The translations under genes were made by a program, and so were the position numbers. Below are positions 48,439-58,589 of a stretch of 64,000 nt of DNA, piece by piece (within the stretch, counting starts at the first letter, position 1; every line of letters starts with the position of its first letter). This DNA is from Pseudomonas fulva 12-X (GTDB lineage Bacteria > Pseudomonadota > Gammaproteobacteria > Pseudomonadales > Pseudomonadaceae): NCBI RefSeq assembly GCF_000213805.1, contig NC_015556.1, positions 496,001-560,000 of the forward strand, given 5' to 3'. The notes below the pieces were generated by a model. It was not told the DNA's origin, ran no database searches, and saw nothing but the letters and a program-made list of their open reading frames with translations.

Positions 48439-48753
48439 TCAGGCGCCGCGGCCGTCGTTGTCGTCCTGCAGGGCATTGTCGACGCGGCCGAGCAGATCGC
48501 GCACGTGGTCGCGGGTCACGGTGGCCTGCTTGTCCAGGTGCTGCTGCTTGTGCAGCAGATCGTGGGTGATGTTCAGGGCCGCCATCACGGCAACGCGGTC
48601 GGCGCCGATGACTTTGCCGCCGCTGCGGATCTCCCGCATCTTGCCGTCCAGGTAGCGGGCAGCGTTCTGCAGGTTGCTACGCTCATCGGCGGGGCAGGCG
48701 ATGCAATATTCTTTGTCCAGGATCTGAACGGTGACGGTATTCGATTGGGTCAT
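48439..48753 (-). CDS. zapA: Cell division protein ZapA
   Basis: A 104-aa protein: VTVQILDKEYCIACPADE, then LQNAARYLDGKMREIRSGGKV and a C-terminal coiled coil (LNITHDLLHKQQHLDKQ...). It bundles FtsZ filaments. The start overlaps the ZapB-like gene stop (ATGA). The stop is only 33 bases before the 6S start region, so ssrS lies just downstream of this operon. Confidence 0.93.
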   Translation of the reverse strand: MTQSNTVTVQILDKEYCIACPADERSNLQNAARYLDGKMREIRSGGKVIGADRVAVMAALNITHDLLHKQQHLDKQATVTRDHVRDLLGRVDNALQDDNDGRGA

Positions 48754-48959
48754 GAGTCCTGCTCCAGGGCTTTGAGGCGCGAAATCATCGATTCGACCTT
48801 GTGCCGAGCCATTTCGTTCTTTTCGATCAGATGAGCGCGTTCTTCGCGCCATGCCTGCTCGCTTTCCAGCAAGAGACGGTTTTGTGCCTTGAGTCGCTCG
48901 ACGCGCTGGATCAGCAGTTCCAGCTTTGCCGTCAGGGCATGTAGATCGGCGTCTTCCAT
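48750..48959 (-). CDS. ZapB-like coiled-coil protein (TIGR02449 family)
   Basis: A 69-aa protein that is helical throughout: LTAKLELLIQRVERLKAQN, LLESEQAWREERAHLIEKNE, KVESMISRLKALEQDS, a continuous heptad pattern. It is the usual small partner gene in front of zapA in pseudomonads. I infer a role in Z-ring organisation by analogy to ZapB. Start at ATG 48959; the longer frame upstream is not homologous. Confidence 0.85.
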   Translation of the reverse strand: MEDADLHALTAKLELLIQRVERLKAQNRLLLESEQAWREERAHLIEKNEMARHKVESMISRLKALEQDS

Positions 48960-49105
48960 TGGCTCTCGCTTTGGCAGGGTTGGTGCGCAGTGTATAGATC
49001 CAGCGGCTCGCCAGCGCAAACCGGCCGATGGTCTTGGCGCGTCTGCCGATGCTAGGATAGAAAGCCTCCATTCTAGTGATTGCGCCTCTTGGCGCCTAGT
49101 GATCG

Positions 49106-49660
49106 ATGCCGACTTCCAGTTCTCCCTACGCAGCCTTCGCCGCCCTGCTCGCCAGTGGTGGTTCCTCCGTTTCACCTGCCGAATTGCACGGCTTGCTGCT
49201 GGGCCGCAGCTGCGCCGGCGCCGGCTTCGAAGCCGGCCCCTGGCTGGTCGACGCCACCGAACTGCTCGGCGTAGAGCCGCCGGACAACGTACGCCAGGCG
49301 CTGATCGGCCTGCAGGAAATGGTGCGCGGCGAGCTGACCGGTGACGACGTCACCGTGGTCCTGCTGTTGCCCTCCGACGAAGCTTCGCTGGCCGAGCGTG
49401 CCGCGGCACTGGGCCAGTGGTGCCAGGGCTTTCTCGGCGGCTTCGGGCTGACCGTCGGCGACGCCGCGTTGAGCGCCGAGGCCATGGAAGTGCTGCAGGA
49501 TCTGTCCGCCATCGCCCAGGTGCAGAATGCGCTGGACGAGTCCGAGGACGGCGAGAACGATTACATGGAAGTCATGGAATACCTGCGCGTCGCGCCACTG
49601 CTGCTGTTCAGCGAGTGCGCCAAGCCGGCTGCCCCCGCGCCCAAGCCTTCGCTGCACTGA
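49106..49660 (+). CDS. ygfB: UPF0149 family protein YgfB
   Basis: A 184-aa protein of the YgfB/YecA family: [16 protein letters not shown], then [15 protein letters not shown] and an acidic [25 protein letters not shown]. No SEC-C zinc motif is present, separating it from YecA proteins. In P. aeruginosa YgfB has been connected with repression of the AlpA/ampDh3 regulatory circuit and beta-lactam resistance. It begins the ygfB-pepP-ubiH-ubiI run. Confidence 0.92.
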   Translation: MPTSSSPYAAFAALLASGGSSVSPAELHGLLLGRSCAGAGFEAGPWLVDATELLGVEPPDNVRQALIGLQEMVRGELTGDDVTVVLLLPSDEASLAERAAALGQWCQGFLGGFGLTVGDAALSAEAMEVLQDLSAIAQVQNALDESEDGENDYMEVMEYLRVAPLLLFSECAKPAAPAPKPSLH

Positions 49661-49694
49661 TCGCGCCTTTCACCGACCGGAATCGAGCCTGCCC

Positions 49695-51029
49695 ATGACC
49701 AGCATCTCCAAAGCGGAATACGCCCGCCGCCGCAAGGCGCTGATGGCGCAGATGGAACCCAACAGCATCGCCATCCTGCCGGCGGCGCCGGTGTTCATTC
49801 GCAACCGCGACGTCGAACACATCTACCGCCAGGACAGCGACTTCCAGTACCTGTCCGGCTTCCCCGAGCCTGAGGCAGTGATCGCCCTGATTCCCGGCCG
49901 CGAGCATGGCGAGTACGTGCTGTTCTGCCGTGAACGCGACCCCGAGCGCGAGCTGTGGGACGGCTTGCGCGCCGGTCAGGAAGGGGCGATCAGCCAGTAC
50001 GGCGCCGACGATGCCTTCCCCATCGGCGATATCGACGACATCCTGCCGGGCCTGATCGAAGGCCGTGAGCGCGTTTATTACGCGGTGGGCACCAACCCGG
50101 AGTTCGACCGCCACCTGATGGAGTGGGTCAACGTGATCCGCTCCAAGGCGCGCCAGGGCGCGTCGCCACCCAAGGAGTTCGTCGCCCTCAACCACTTCCT
50201 GCATGACCTGCGCCTGTACAAGTCGGCCGGTGAAGTGAAGGTGATGCGCGAAGCGGCGCAGATTTCCGCCCGCGCCCATATCAAGGCCATGCAGGCCAGC
50301 CGCGCCGGGCTCTACGAATATCACCTGGAAGCGGAGCTCGATTACGAATTCCGCAAGGGCGGCTCGAAGATGCCGGCCTACGGCTCCATCGTCGCCGCTG
50401 GCAGGAACGCCTGCATCCTGCATTACCGCGAGAACGACGCGCTGCTCAAGGACGGCGACCTGGTGCTGATCGACGCCGGTTGCGAGATCGACTGCTACGC
50501 CAGTGACATCACCCGCACCTTTCCGGTCAGCGGCAAATTCTCGCCCGAGCAGAAGGCCATCTACGAGATCGTCCTGGCCGCCAATATGGAAGCCTTCAAG
50601 TTCATCGCTCCGGGCCGCCACTGGAACGAGGCCCACGAGGCCACGGTGCGGGTCATCACCAAAGGCCTGGTCGACCTCGGCTTGCTGGACGGCAAGGTCG
50701 ACGAGCTGATCGCCGCCGAGGCCTACAAGCCGTTCTACATGCACCGCGCCGGCCACTGGCTGGGCATGGACGTGCACGATGTCGGCGAATACAAGGTCGG
50801 CGGCGAATGGCGCGTGCTCGAAGTCGGCATGGCGATGACCGTCGAACCGGGCATCTACATCGCCGTGGATAACCAGAACGTCGCCAAGAAATGGCGCGGC
50901 ATCGGCGTGCGCATCGAGGATGACGTGGTGGTGACCAAGACGGGCTGCGAGATCCTTACCAACGACGTGCCCAAGGCCGTCGACGAGATCGAAGCGCTGA
51001 TGGCCGCCGCCCGTGCACAGGTAGCCTGA
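49695..51029 (+). CDS. pepP: Xaa-Pro aminopeptidase PepP
   Basis: A 444-aa pita-bread metallopeptidase. Metal ligands are Asp in VLIDAGCEIDCYASDITRTF, His in HRAGHWLGMDVHDVG and Glu in TVEPGIYI and IRIEDDVVV-type strands. The N-terminal creatinase-like domain covers about the first 170 residues. It removes N-terminal residues before proline. The ATG at 49695 follows the ygfB stop by 34 bases. Confidence 0.95.
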   Translation: MTSISKAEYARRRKALMAQMEPNSIAILPAAPVFIRNRDVEHIYRQDSDFQYLSGFPEPEAVIALIPGREHGEYVLFCRERDPERELWDGLRAGQEGAISQYGADDAFPIGDIDDILPGLIEGRERVYYAVGTNPEFDRHLMEWVNVIRSKARQGASPPKEFVALNHFLHDLRLYKSAGEVKVMREAAQISARAHIKAMQASRAGLYEYHLEAELDYEFRKGGSKMPAYGSIVAAGRNACILHYRENDALLKDGDLVLIDAGCEIDCYASDITRTFPVSGKFSPEQKAIYEIVLAANMEAFKFIAPGRHWNEAHEATVRVITKGLVDLGLLDGKVDELIAAEAYKPFYMHRAGHWLGMDVHDVGEYKVGGEWRVLEVGMAMTVEPGIYIAVDNQNVAKKWRGIGVRIEDDVVVTKTGCEILTNDVPKAVDEIEALMAAARAQVA

Positions 51030-51033
51030 GGCC

Positions 51034-52224
51034 ATGCTACGAGTCGACGTGGCGATCATCGGTGGCGGTCTGGTTGGCGCCAGCCTGGCGCTGGCGCTGC
51101 AGGGTGAGGCGCGCAAGCGCGGCTGGCGTATCGCGCTGATCGAACCGTTCGCCCCTGGTGACGGCTACCAACCCAGTTACGATGCCCGCTCCACGGCGCT
51201 GTCCTACGGCTCGCGGCTGATCTACGAAGGCCTCGGCCTGTGGTCGGCGATTGCCGAACAGGCCACCGCCATCGAACGTATTCATGTTTCCGACCGCGGG
51301 CGCTTCGCTGCCGCACGCCTGAGCGCGGAGCAGGAAAACGTGCCGGCCCTGGGCTATGTGGTGGAAAACGCCTGGCTCGGCCACTGCCTGTGGCAGGCAC
51401 TGGACGCCGAGGTGATCCAGTGGCGCTGTCCGGCCCAGGTCGAGCGCATGGAGCCGACCGCTGAGGGCTATCGCCTGACCCTGGACGACGAAACCCTGAT
51501 CGACTGCTCCCTGGCCATCCTCGCCGACGGCGGACGTTCGTCGTTGCGCGAGCAGTTGGGTATCGCCGTCAATCAGCGTCCCTATGACCAGACCGCGCTG
51601 ATCGCCAACATCACCCCGGAGCGGGCCCATGGCGGCGAGGCCTTCGAGCGCTTCACCGAATCCGGCCCGCTGGCGCTGCTGCCGCTTTCCGACAACCGCT
51701 GTGCGCTGGTGTGGACGCACCCGAGCCGCGAGATCGAGCGGCTGCTCAAGCTCGATGAGCGCGCCTTTCTCGCCGAGCTGCAGCAGGCTTTCGGCTATCG
51801 GCTTGGCGCGCTCAAGCAGGTCGGCGCACGGGTGCCGTACCCGCTGGTGCTGATCGAAGCCGCCGAGCAGGTGCGCGCCAACCTGGTGGTGCTCGGCAAT
51901 GCGGCCCACAGCCTGCACCCGATCGCCGGGCAAGGTTTCAACCTGTCGCTGCGTGACGTGCGTGCGCTGGCCGATACGCTGCTGGCAAGCGCGGCACCGC
52001 TGGGCGATCTGACCACCCTGCAGCGCTACGCCGCCACCCAGGCCGGCGATCAGGCGCGCACCGTGGCGTTTTCCGATCAGGTCACCCGGCTATTCAGTAC
52101 CGATCAGCCGCTGCTCGCCGCCGGCCGCAATCTGGGCCTGCTCGGGCTGGAGTTGCTGCCGCCGGCCAAGCGCTGGTTCGCCCGTCAGGCCATGGGCATG
52201 GGTACCCGCGGTAACCCGCAATGA
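51034..52224 (+). CDS. ubiH: 2-octaprenyl-6-methoxyphenol hydroxylase UbiH
   Basis: A 396-aa class A flavin monooxygenase: FAD motif IIGGGLVGASLALAL at the N-terminus, DARSTALSYGS, and the second FAD motif LGNAAHSLHPIAGQGFNL near residues 288-305. It hydroxylates the ubiquinone ring. Adjacent to pepP (4-base gap) and overlapping the DUF4442 gene by four bases (ATGA). Confidence 0.94.
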   Translation: MLRVDVAIIGGGLVGASLALALQGEARKRGWRIALIEPFAPGDGYQPSYDARSTALSYGSRLIYEGLGLWSAIAEQATAIERIHVSDRGRFAAARLSAEQENVPALGYVVENAWLGHCLWQALDAEVIQWRCPAQVERMEPTAEGYRLTLDDETLIDCSLAILADGGRSSLREQLGIAVNQRPYDQTALIANITPERAHGGEAFERFTESGPLALLPLSDNRCALVWTHPSREIERLLKLDERAFLAELQQAFGYRLGALKQVGARVPYPLVLIEAAEQVRANLVVLGNAAHSLHPIAGQGFNLSLRDVRALADTLLASAAPLGDLTTLQRYAATQAGDQARTVAFSDQVTRLFSTDQPLLAAGRNLGLLGLELLPPAKRWFARQAMGMGTRGNPQ

Positions 52225-52703
52225 CTGCCCGCCAGCTGGCGCGCAAGGCCCGTGTGCTGCGCTGGATCATGAATTTCTATCCGCCTTACCTGGGCGCCGG
52301 TGTGTGGATCCGCCGCATCGCTGCGGATTTCCGTCAGGTCGACGTGAAATTGCGTCTGGGTTGGTACAACCGCAATTACGTGGGTACCCAGTTCGGCGGC
52401 AGCCTGTATTCGATGACCGATCCCTTCTACATGTTGATGCTGATGGAGAACCTGGGCCGCGATTACGTGGTCTGGGACAAGGCCGCCAGCATCGATTTCA
52501 TCGCGCCGGGCCGCGGGCCGGTGTTCGCCTCGTTCGCCATCGACCAGGCCTTCATCGACGAGGTGCGCGAGCGCACCGCCGGTGGCGACAAGTACCTGCC
52601 CGAATTGCCGGTCGAGGTGCGCGATGGCAGCGGCACCCTGGTGGCGCGGGTCAACAAGACGCTCTACGTGCGGCTCAAGCCGCGCGTGCGACAGGCAGCC
52701 TGA
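52221..52703 (+). CDS. DUF4442 hot-dog-fold protein
   Basis: A 160-aa protein: RWIMNFYPPYLGAGVWI, VDVKLRLGWYNRNYVGT, FGGSLYSMTDPFYMLML and AASIDFIAPGRG. This is the DUF4442 family, a hot-dog fold similar to acyl-CoA thioesterases; no activity is established. It lies between the two ubiquinone hydroxylase genes, translationally coupled to ubiH and four bases ahead of ubiI, so an aryl or acyl thioester linked to quinone synthesis or membrane repair is conceivable. Confidence 0.88.
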   Translation: MTARQLARKARVLRWIMNFYPPYLGAGVWIRRIAADFRQVDVKLRLGWYNRNYVGTQFGGSLYSMTDPFYMLMLMENLGRDYVVWDKAASIDFIAPGRGPVFASFAIDQAFIDEVRERTAGGDKYLPELPVEVRDGSGTLVARVNKTLYVRLKPRVRQAA

Positions 52704-52707
52704 GGAT

Positions 52708-53934
52708 ATGAACGAGATGCGTGCAGACCTGATCATCGTCGGTGCCGGTATGGTCGGCAGCGCCCTGGCCCTGGCCTTGCGCAAGCAGGGTCTGGAATGC
52801 CTGGTGCTCGATGGCGGCCCGATGCGGGTCGAACCGTTCGACGCCAGCGCTGGCTATGAGCCGCGGGTTAGCGCGCTGTCGATGGCCAGCCAGCGCATTC
52901 TCGAACGCCTCGGCGCCTGGCCAGGCGTGCTGGCGCGGCGCAGCTGCCCCTATGGCGACATGTATGTCTGGGACGGCAGCGGCACCGGCAACATTCATTT
53001 CAGCGCCGGCAGCGTGCATGCCTTGACCCTCGGCCATATCGTCGAGAACCGCGTTGTCCAGGACGCCCTCGTCGAGCGCCTGCATGACAGCGACGTGGGC
53101 CTGTTGGCCAATGCGCGCCTGGAGCGCCTGCGCCACTCCGGTGATGACTGGCTGCTGACCCTGGCCGACGGACGCGAGCTGCGTACGCCGCTGATTATCG
53201 CGGCGGATGGCGCCAATTCCGCGGTGCGCCGCCTCGCCGGCTGCGAAACCCGCGAATGGGATTACTTGCACCACGCCATCGTCACCAGCGTGCGCTGTGC
53301 CGAGGCCCATCAGGCCACGGCGTGGCAGCGCTTCACCGACGAAGGTCCGCTGGCCTTTCTGCCGCTGGGCGAGCGCGACGGCGAACACTGGTGCTCGATC
53401 GTCTGGTCGACCACGCCGGAGCACGCCGCTCAACTGATGGCGCTGGACGACGACACGTTCTCTATAGAGCTGGCGCAGGCGTTCGAGCATCGCCTCGGGC
53501 AGGTGCTGCAAGTGGACCGCCGCCTCTGCATCCCGCTGCGCCAGCGGCACGCCAAGCGCTACGTCGAATCGGGGCTGGCACTGATCGGCGACGCTGCCCA
53601 CACCATCCATCCGCTGGCCGGGCAGGGCGTCAACCTCGGCTTCCTAGACGCCGCGGTGCTCGCCGAAGTGCTGGCGCAGGCTGCGGCACGCGGCGAGCGG
53701 CTGGCCGACGAGCGCGTGCTGAGCCGTTACGAGCGCCGGCGCATGCCCCACAACCTGGCGATGATGGCGGCGATGGAAGGCTTCCAGCGCCTGTTCCAGA
53801 GCGACTCCCTGGCGCTGCGCCTGGCTCGCAACGCCGGGTTGGATCTGGTCGACGGCCTGGAAGACGCCAAGGCGCTGTTCGTGCGCCAGGCCCTAGGCCT
53901 GAGCGGCGACCTGCCGGAGCTGGCGAAGGCGTGA
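52708..53934 (+). CDS. ubiI: Ubiquinone C5-hydroxylase-type monooxygenase (UbiI/VisC)
   Basis: A 408-aa flavin monooxygenase paralogous to Ubi[34 protein letters not shown] and [18 protein letters not shown]. Position after ubiH and sequence fit UbiI/VisC; UbiF-type specificity cannot be excluded from sequence alone. The ATG at 52708 is preceded by GAGGAT. It ends the ubi run; a new transcription unit begins downstream. Confidence 0.88.
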   Translation: MNEMRADLIIVGAGMVGSALALALRKQGLECLVLDGGPMRVEPFDASAGYEPRVSALSMASQRILERLGAWPGVLARRSCPYGDMYVWDGSGTGNIHFSAGSVHALTLGHIVENRVVQDALVERLHDSDVGLLANARLERLRHSGDDWLLTLADGRELRTPLIIAADGANSAVRRLAGCETREWDYLHHAIVTSVRCAEAHQATAWQRFTDEGPLAFLPLGERDGEHWCSIVWSTTPEHAAQLMALDDDTFSIELAQAFEHRLGQVLQVDRRLCIPLRQRHAKRYVESGLALIGDAAHTIHPLAGQGVNLGFLDAAVLAEVLAQAAARGERLADERVLSRYERRRMPHNLAMMAAMEGFQRLFQSDSLALRLARNAGLDLVDGLEDAKALFVRQALGLSGDLPELAKA

Positions 53935-54028
53935 TGGCGCGGTAATATCTGGCAACGACCTGCCGGTGTGCGGTGCAGATGCGAGTCACTATCATCCTCG
54001 CTCTCTCATCTCCCACAAGGTCTCTGCC

Positions 54029-55030
54029 ATGTCGGTACGTCGTGCGCTTCTCGCCGTTTTCACCCTCAGTACGCTGGTCAGCGCGGTGCAGGCCGCCGAT
54101 GAAGTCGTGGTCTATTCCTCGCGTATCGACGAACTGATCAAGCCGGTGTTCGACGCCTATACCGCCAAGAGCGGCGTCGCGGTGAAGTTCATCACCGACA
54201 AGGAAGCGCCGCTGATGGAGCGCATCAAGGCCGAAGGCGAGAACACCCCGGCGGACCTGCTGATCACCGTCGATGCCGGCAACCTCTGGCAGGCCGAGCA
54301 GATGGGCATTCTGCAGCCGATGAAATCCAGCGTCGTCGACGCCAACATTCCTGCCCAGTACCGCGCCGCCAGCGGTGCCTGGACTGGCCTTTCGCTGCGC
54401 GCGCGTACCATCGTCTATTCGCCGGAGCGGGTGAAGGATGGCGAGCTGACCACCTACGAAGCGCTGGCCGACAAGAACTGGGAAGGCCGCCTGTGCCTGC
54501 GCACCAGCAAGAAGGTCTACAACCAGTCGCTCACCGCCACCCTGATCGAAACCCACAGCGAAGCCAAGACCGAAGAGATCATCAAGGGCTGGGTCAGCAA
54601 CCTGGCCACCGACCCGTTCCCGGACGACAACTCGGTGATCAACGCCGTGGCCGCCGGCCAGTGCGACGTGGGCATCGTCAACACCTACTACTTCGGTCGT
54701 CTGCACGAGCAGAATCCGGACCTGAAAGCCAAGCTGTTCTGGCCGAACCAGCAGGACCGCGGTGTGCACGTCAACCTGTCTGGTGTCGGCCTGACCAAAT
54801 ATGCGCCGCACCCGGAGGCCGCGCAAAAGCTCGTCGAGTGGATGACCAGCGCCGAAGCGCAGAACATCTTCGCCGACGCCAACAAGGAATTCCCGGCCAA
54901 CCCGAAGGTGAAGCCTTCGGCGGAAGTCGCCTCCTGGGGTGAGTTCAAGGCGGACAGCATCGCCGTCGAAGTGGCCGGCAAGCGCCAAGCCGAAGCCATC
55001 CGCCTGATGGATCGGGCTGGCTGGAACTGA
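54029..55030 (+). CDS. fbpA: Fe3+ ABC transporter periplasmic binding protein
   Basis: A 333-aa protein with a signal peptide (to SAVQA-AD). The mature part begins [18 protein letters not shown]; a Tyr pair in NTYYFGRL and the preceding GIVN match the ferric-ion ligands of FbpA/FutA proteins. It should deliver Fe3+ to the permease encoded 106 bases downstream. The start at 54029 gives a proper signal peptide. Confidence 0.92.
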   Translation: MSVRRALLAVFTLSTLVSAVQAADEVVVYSSRIDELIKPVFDAYTAKSGVAVKFITDKEAPLMERIKAEGENTPADLLITVDAGNLWQAEQMGILQPMKSSVVDANIPAQYRAASGAWTGLSLRARTIVYSPERVKDGELTTYEALADKNWEGRLCLRTSKKVYNQSLTATLIETHSEAKTEEIIKGWVSNLATDPFPDDNSVINAVAAGQCDVGIVNTYYFGRLHEQNPDLKAKLFWPNQQDRGVHVNLSGVGLTKYAPHPEAAQKLVEWMTSAEAQNIFADANKEFPANPKVKPSAEVASWGEFKADSIAVEVAGKRQAEAIRLMDRAGWN

Positions 55031-55136
55031 TCACTGACCGCTGCGCCCGAGCGAGCCGCTAGCGGCCAGTCAGGCGCCTGCAAGCGACGCCCCGGCATTG
55101 TCCGGGGCGTCGTGCTTTATACGTTTTGGAGTGTGT

Positions 55137-56747
55137 GTGGCCCATCCGACCCGCTGGTACCCCATCGCCTTTGCCGTCGCGCTGCTGGTGCTTATGCCGC
55201 TGCTGGTGTTGCTGGCGAGCTGGCATGAAGTGGACCGGCAGATCTGGTCGCACCTCTGGCAAACCCAACTGCCGCGGCTGATCGGCAATACCCTGACGCT
55301 GGTGATCGGCGTCGGCGTGGGGGTAACGCTGTTGGGTGTGAGTCTGGCCTGGCTGACCAGCCTCTGCGAGTTTCCCGGCCGGCGCTGGCTGGACTGGGCG
55401 CTGATGCTGCCCTTCGCGATTCCTGCCTACGTGCTGGCCTTCGTGTTCGTTGGTCTGCTGGATTTCTCCGGCCCGGTGCAAACGCTGCTGCGCGAGTGGC
55501 TGGGCAGCGGTATACGCTTTCCCCGGGTACGCTCCACCGCCGGAGTCATCATCGTTCTGGTGCTGGTGTTCTACCCCTACGTTTACCTGCTGGCGCGCAA
55601 TGCCTTTCTGGCCCAGGGCAAGGGCCTGACGGAAGCGGCGCGCACCCTCGGCCTCACGCCATTGCAGGCGTTCTGGCGGGTGGCCCTGCCGGTGGCGCGG
55701 CCAGCCATTGGCGCCGGGCTGGCCCTGGCGCTGATGGAGACCCTGGCCGATTTCGGCGCGGTGTCGGTATTCAACTTCGATACCTTCACCACCGCCATCT
55801 ACAAGACCTGGTACGGCTTCTACAGCCTGGGCAGCGCCGCGCAACTGGCCTGCCTGCTGCTGTTCGCGGTGATGCTGGTGCTCTACGGCGAGCGCCGCGC
55901 CCGAGGCGCCGTGCGCCCCGCGGTCGAGCGACCGCGCAGCGGCGCGCTGTATCGGCTGACCGGCCTGCGGGCGCTGGCGGCCAGCGGCTGGTGCCTGCTC
56001 GTGTTCGCCTGCGCCTTCGTGATCCCGATGCTGCAGCTGGTGGTGTGGTTCTGGCAGCGCGGGCGCTTCGACCTGGATGAGCGCTACCTGGCGCTCATCC
56101 AGCACACCCTGTACCTGGGTGCCCTGGCGGCGCTGATCACCGTGGCCGTCGCCCTGCTGCTGGCCTTCGCGCGGCGCCAGGCGCCGACCCGCCTGATGGG
56201 CGCTACCGTCGGCCTGGCCAACCTCGGTTACGCGCTGCCGGGGTCGATGTTGGCGGTGGCGATCATGCTGGCCTTCAGCAGCCTGGATAACGGCGTGGTG
56301 ATTCCCCTGTCGAAATGGCTCGGCGGCGCCGGCAAGGCGCTGTTGCTGGGCAGCCTGGGCGCCTTGCTGCTCGCCTACCTGATCCGCTTTCTGGCGGTGG
56401 CCCATGGGCCTTTGGAAACCAGCCTGGCGCGCATTCGCCCAACGCTGGCCCAGGCCTCGCGCAGCCTCGGCGTCGGTGGCGTGCCGCTGTTCGTGCGCCT
56501 GTACCTGCCGCTGCTGATGCCCGGAGTACTGACCGCGGCCCTGCTGGTGTTCGTCGACGTGCTCAAGGAAATGCCCGCCACGCTGCTGATGCGCCCGTTC
56601 GGCTGGGACACCCTGGCCGTACGCATCTTCGAGATGACCAGCGAAGGCGAATGGGCCCGCGCCGCGCTGCCAGCGCTGACCCTGGTGCTGGTCGGCCTGC
56701 TGCCGGTGATCCTGTTGATTCGCCGCTCGGCACAGCGAATCGGATAG
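55137..56747 (+). CDS. fbpB: Fe3+ ABC transporter permease, two fused domains
   Basis: A 536-aa permease with about 12 membrane helices, two binding-protein-dependent transport domains in tandem. EAA-like loops are seen in TEAARTLGLTPLQAFWRVALP and in the second half QASRSLGVGGVPLFVRLYLP. GTG 55137 is chosen as the start, six bases after TTGGAG; the frame is open further upstream but the added sequence is not conserved. No ATPase gene follows in the window; the next gene is gcvT, so the partner must lie elsewhere. Confidence 0.9.
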   Translation: MAHPTRWYPIAFAVALLVLMPLLVLLASWHEVDRQIWSHLWQTQLPRLIGNTLTLVIGVGVGVTLLGVSLAWLTSLCEFPGRRWLDWALMLPFAIPAYVLAFVFVGLLDFSGPVQTLLREWLGSGIRFPRVRSTAGVIIVLVLVFYPYVYLLARNAFLAQGKGLTEAARTLGLTPLQAFWRVALPVARPAIGAGLALALMETLADFGAVSVFNFDTFTTAIYKTWYGFYSLGSAAQLACLLLFAVMLVLYGERRARGAVRPAVERPRSGALYRLTGLRALAASGWCLLVFACAFVIPMLQLVVWFWQRGRFDLDERYLALIQHTLYLGALAALITVAVALLLAFARRQAPTRLMGATVGLANLGYALPGSMLAVAIMLAFSSLDNGVVIPLSKWLGGAGKALLLGSLGALLLAYLIRFLAVAHGPLETSLARIRPTLAQASRSLGVGGVPLFVRLYLPLLMPGVLTAALLVFVDVLKEMPATLLMRPFGWDTLAVRIFEMTSEGEWARAALPALTLVLVGLLPVILLIRRSAQRIG

Positions 56748-56954
56748 ACGGTTGCCAGGCGGGCGCAAGGCCGCGCGTCGATGTTTATCGGGCCATTTGT
56801 AACACCGCCTGCCAATGTGCGAGATGACCCGCCCCGACCATGCGGCTACAATGCGCGCCATTCGCTGCGGCCCGCCATGCAGCCATGTCCAAATTTATCT
56901 GGAATGGCCCACTCCACGCGCGCCCCAGCCTCGCAACGCCCGGAAGGAGATCCC

Positions 56955-58049
56955 ATGGGACAGCGCACACCTCTTTACGACCTGCACCTGGCGCTCGGCG
57001 CCAAGATGGTCGATTTCGGCGGCTGGGACATGCCGCTGCACTACGGCTCCCAGGTCGAGGAGCATCATCAGGTCCGCCGCGATTGTGGGGTGTTCGACGT
57101 CTCCCACATGACCGTGGTCGACGCGCAGGGCGCCGATGCCCAGCGTTATCTGCAGCGCTTGCTGGCCAACGACGTGACGCGCCTGCAGAGCCCGGGCAAG
57201 GCCCTCTACAGCGCCATGCTCAACGAACAGGGTGGGGTGATCGACGACCTGATCGTCTACCTGCTCGGCACACCTGAAGTGCCGGCCTACCGCCTGGTGG
57301 TCAATGCCGCCACCCGCGACAAGGACCTGGCCTGGCTGCGCGCCCACAGCACCGACTTCGCCGTCGAACTGCGCGAGCGCAGCGACTTCGCCTTGTTCGC
57401 CGTGCAGGGCCCCAAGGCCCGCGCGCGCACCGCCGAGCTGGTCAGCCAGTCCCGCGCCAGCCTGATCCACGAGCTCAAGCCATTCCAGGGCCTGTCCGAC
57501 GGCGACTGGTTCATCGCCCGTACCGGCTACACCGGCGAAGACGGTCTGGAAATCATGCTGCCGGCCGGCGAAGCGGTGGCCTTCTTCAACGACCTGGTCG
57601 GCGCCGGCATTTCCCCCATCGGCCTCGGCGCGCGCGACACCCTGCGCCTGGAAGCGGGCCTGAATCTCTACGGCCAGGACATGGACGAGCAGTCCACACC
57701 GCTGGCCTCCAACCTGGCCTGGACGGTGGCCTGGGAGCCGGCCGAACGCCCCTTCATCGGCCGCGAGGCGCTGCAGCGTCAGCACGAGACCGGCGGTTAT
57801 CCGCGCCTGGTCGGTGTGGTGCTCGAGGAGCGTGGCGTGCTGCGCGCCCACCAGGTGGTGCGCGTCGACGGCGTTGGCGAAGGCGAGATCACCAGTGGCA
57901 GCTTCTCGCCGACTCTTGGCAAGTCCATCGCATTAGCCCGTGTACCGGCCAAGACTGGTGACCGCGCTGAGGTGGAAATTCGTGGCAAGTGGTACCCGCT
58001 GCGCGTGGTGCAGCCCAGTTTCGTACGCCATGGCAAGGTGCTGATCTGA
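56955..58049 (+). CDS. gcvT: Glycine cleavage system T protein (aminomethyltransferase)
   Basis: A 364-aa folate-binding protein: MVDFGGWDMPLHYGSQ, CGVFDVSHMTVVD, RTGYTGEDGLEIMLP and GARDTLRLEAGL. It transfers the methylene group of the aminomethyl lipoyl arm of GcvH to tetrahydrofolate. AAGGAGATC precedes the ATG at 56955. gcvH follows after 82 bases, while gcvP is not in the window. I looked for a glycine riboswitch in the 207-base upstream interval and saw none. Confidence 0.95.
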   Translation: MGQRTPLYDLHLALGAKMVDFGGWDMPLHYGSQVEEHHQVRRDCGVFDVSHMTVVDAQGADAQRYLQRLLANDVTRLQSPGKALYSAMLNEQGGVIDDLIVYLLGTPEVPAYRLVVNAATRDKDLAWLRAHSTDFAVELRERSDFALFAVQGPKARARTAELVSQSRASLIHELKPFQGLSDGDWFIARTGYTGEDGLEIMLPAGEAVAFFNDLVGAGISPIGLGARDTLRLEAGLNLYGQDMDEQSTPLASNLAWTVAWEPAERPFIGREALQRQHETGGYPRLVGVVLEERGVLRAHQVVRVDGVGEGEITSGSFSPTLGKSIALARVPAKTGDRAEVEIRGKWYPLRVVQPSFVRHGKVLI

Positions 58050-58131
58050 CGTCCACGCTGACGTGTCCGTAAGCACCTGCTAAATTCCCCGGACGGCGCG
58101 GTCGCCGTCCTGTCAGATGAGGAACGACAAC

Positions 58132-58515
58132 ATGAGCTCTATCCCCGCCGATCTGCGTTACGCCACCAGCCACGAATGGGCACGTCTGGAAGCCGATGGC
58201 AGCGTGACCGTGGGCATCTCCGACCATGCTCAGGAGGCGCTGGGCGATGTGGTGTTCATCGAGCTGCCGGAAATCGGCAAGGTGCTCGACGCAGGCCAGG
58301 AGGCCGGTGTGGTGGAGTCGGTGAAGGCTGCTTCCGACATCTATGCCCCGGTGGGCGGCGAAGTGATCGCCATCAACGAAGCACTGGCCGACAGCCCGGA
58401 AAGTGTCAACAACGACCCGTACGGCAGCTGGTTCTTCAAGTTGAAGCCCAGCGATGCGTCGCAGCTGCAGAAGCTGCTGGACAGCGCAGGTTACGAGGCG
58501 AGCATCGACGGCTGA
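58132..58515 (+). CDS. gcvH: Glycine cleavage system H protein
   Basis: A 127-aa lipoyl carrier: [15 protein letters not shown], then [15 protein letters not shown] and the lipoylation motif [12 protein letters not shown] (lysine in the ESVKA sequence), ending [18 protein letters not shown] precedes the ATG. It shuttles the aminomethyl group between GcvP, GcvT and Lpd. Confidence 0.96.
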   Translation: MSSIPADLRYATSHEWARLEADGSVTVGISDHAQEALGDVVFIELPEIGKVLDAGQEAGVVESVKAASDIYAPVGGEVIAINEALADSPESVNNDPYGSWFFKLKPSDASQLQKLLDSAGYEASIDG

Positions 58516-58532
58516 TGCCGTTATGCGAGGCA

Positions 58533-58563
58533 TAAAAAAGCCGGCCTGGGGCCGGCTTTTTCG
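58533..58563. terminator. Two-way terminator between gcvH and the convergent DUF2388 gene
   Basis: AAAAAAGCCGGCC-TGG-GGCCGGCTTTTT: a perfect stem flanked by A and T runs, functional on both strands. Confidence 0.92.
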
Positions 58564-58589
58564 TCACTGCGGGGCAGTGAGGCGATCGA

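Noticed and set aside
56748..56954. Glycine riboswitch before gcvT
   Set aside because: I looked for the tandem glycine aptamer cores and saw none; the interval has no strong terminator stem either.
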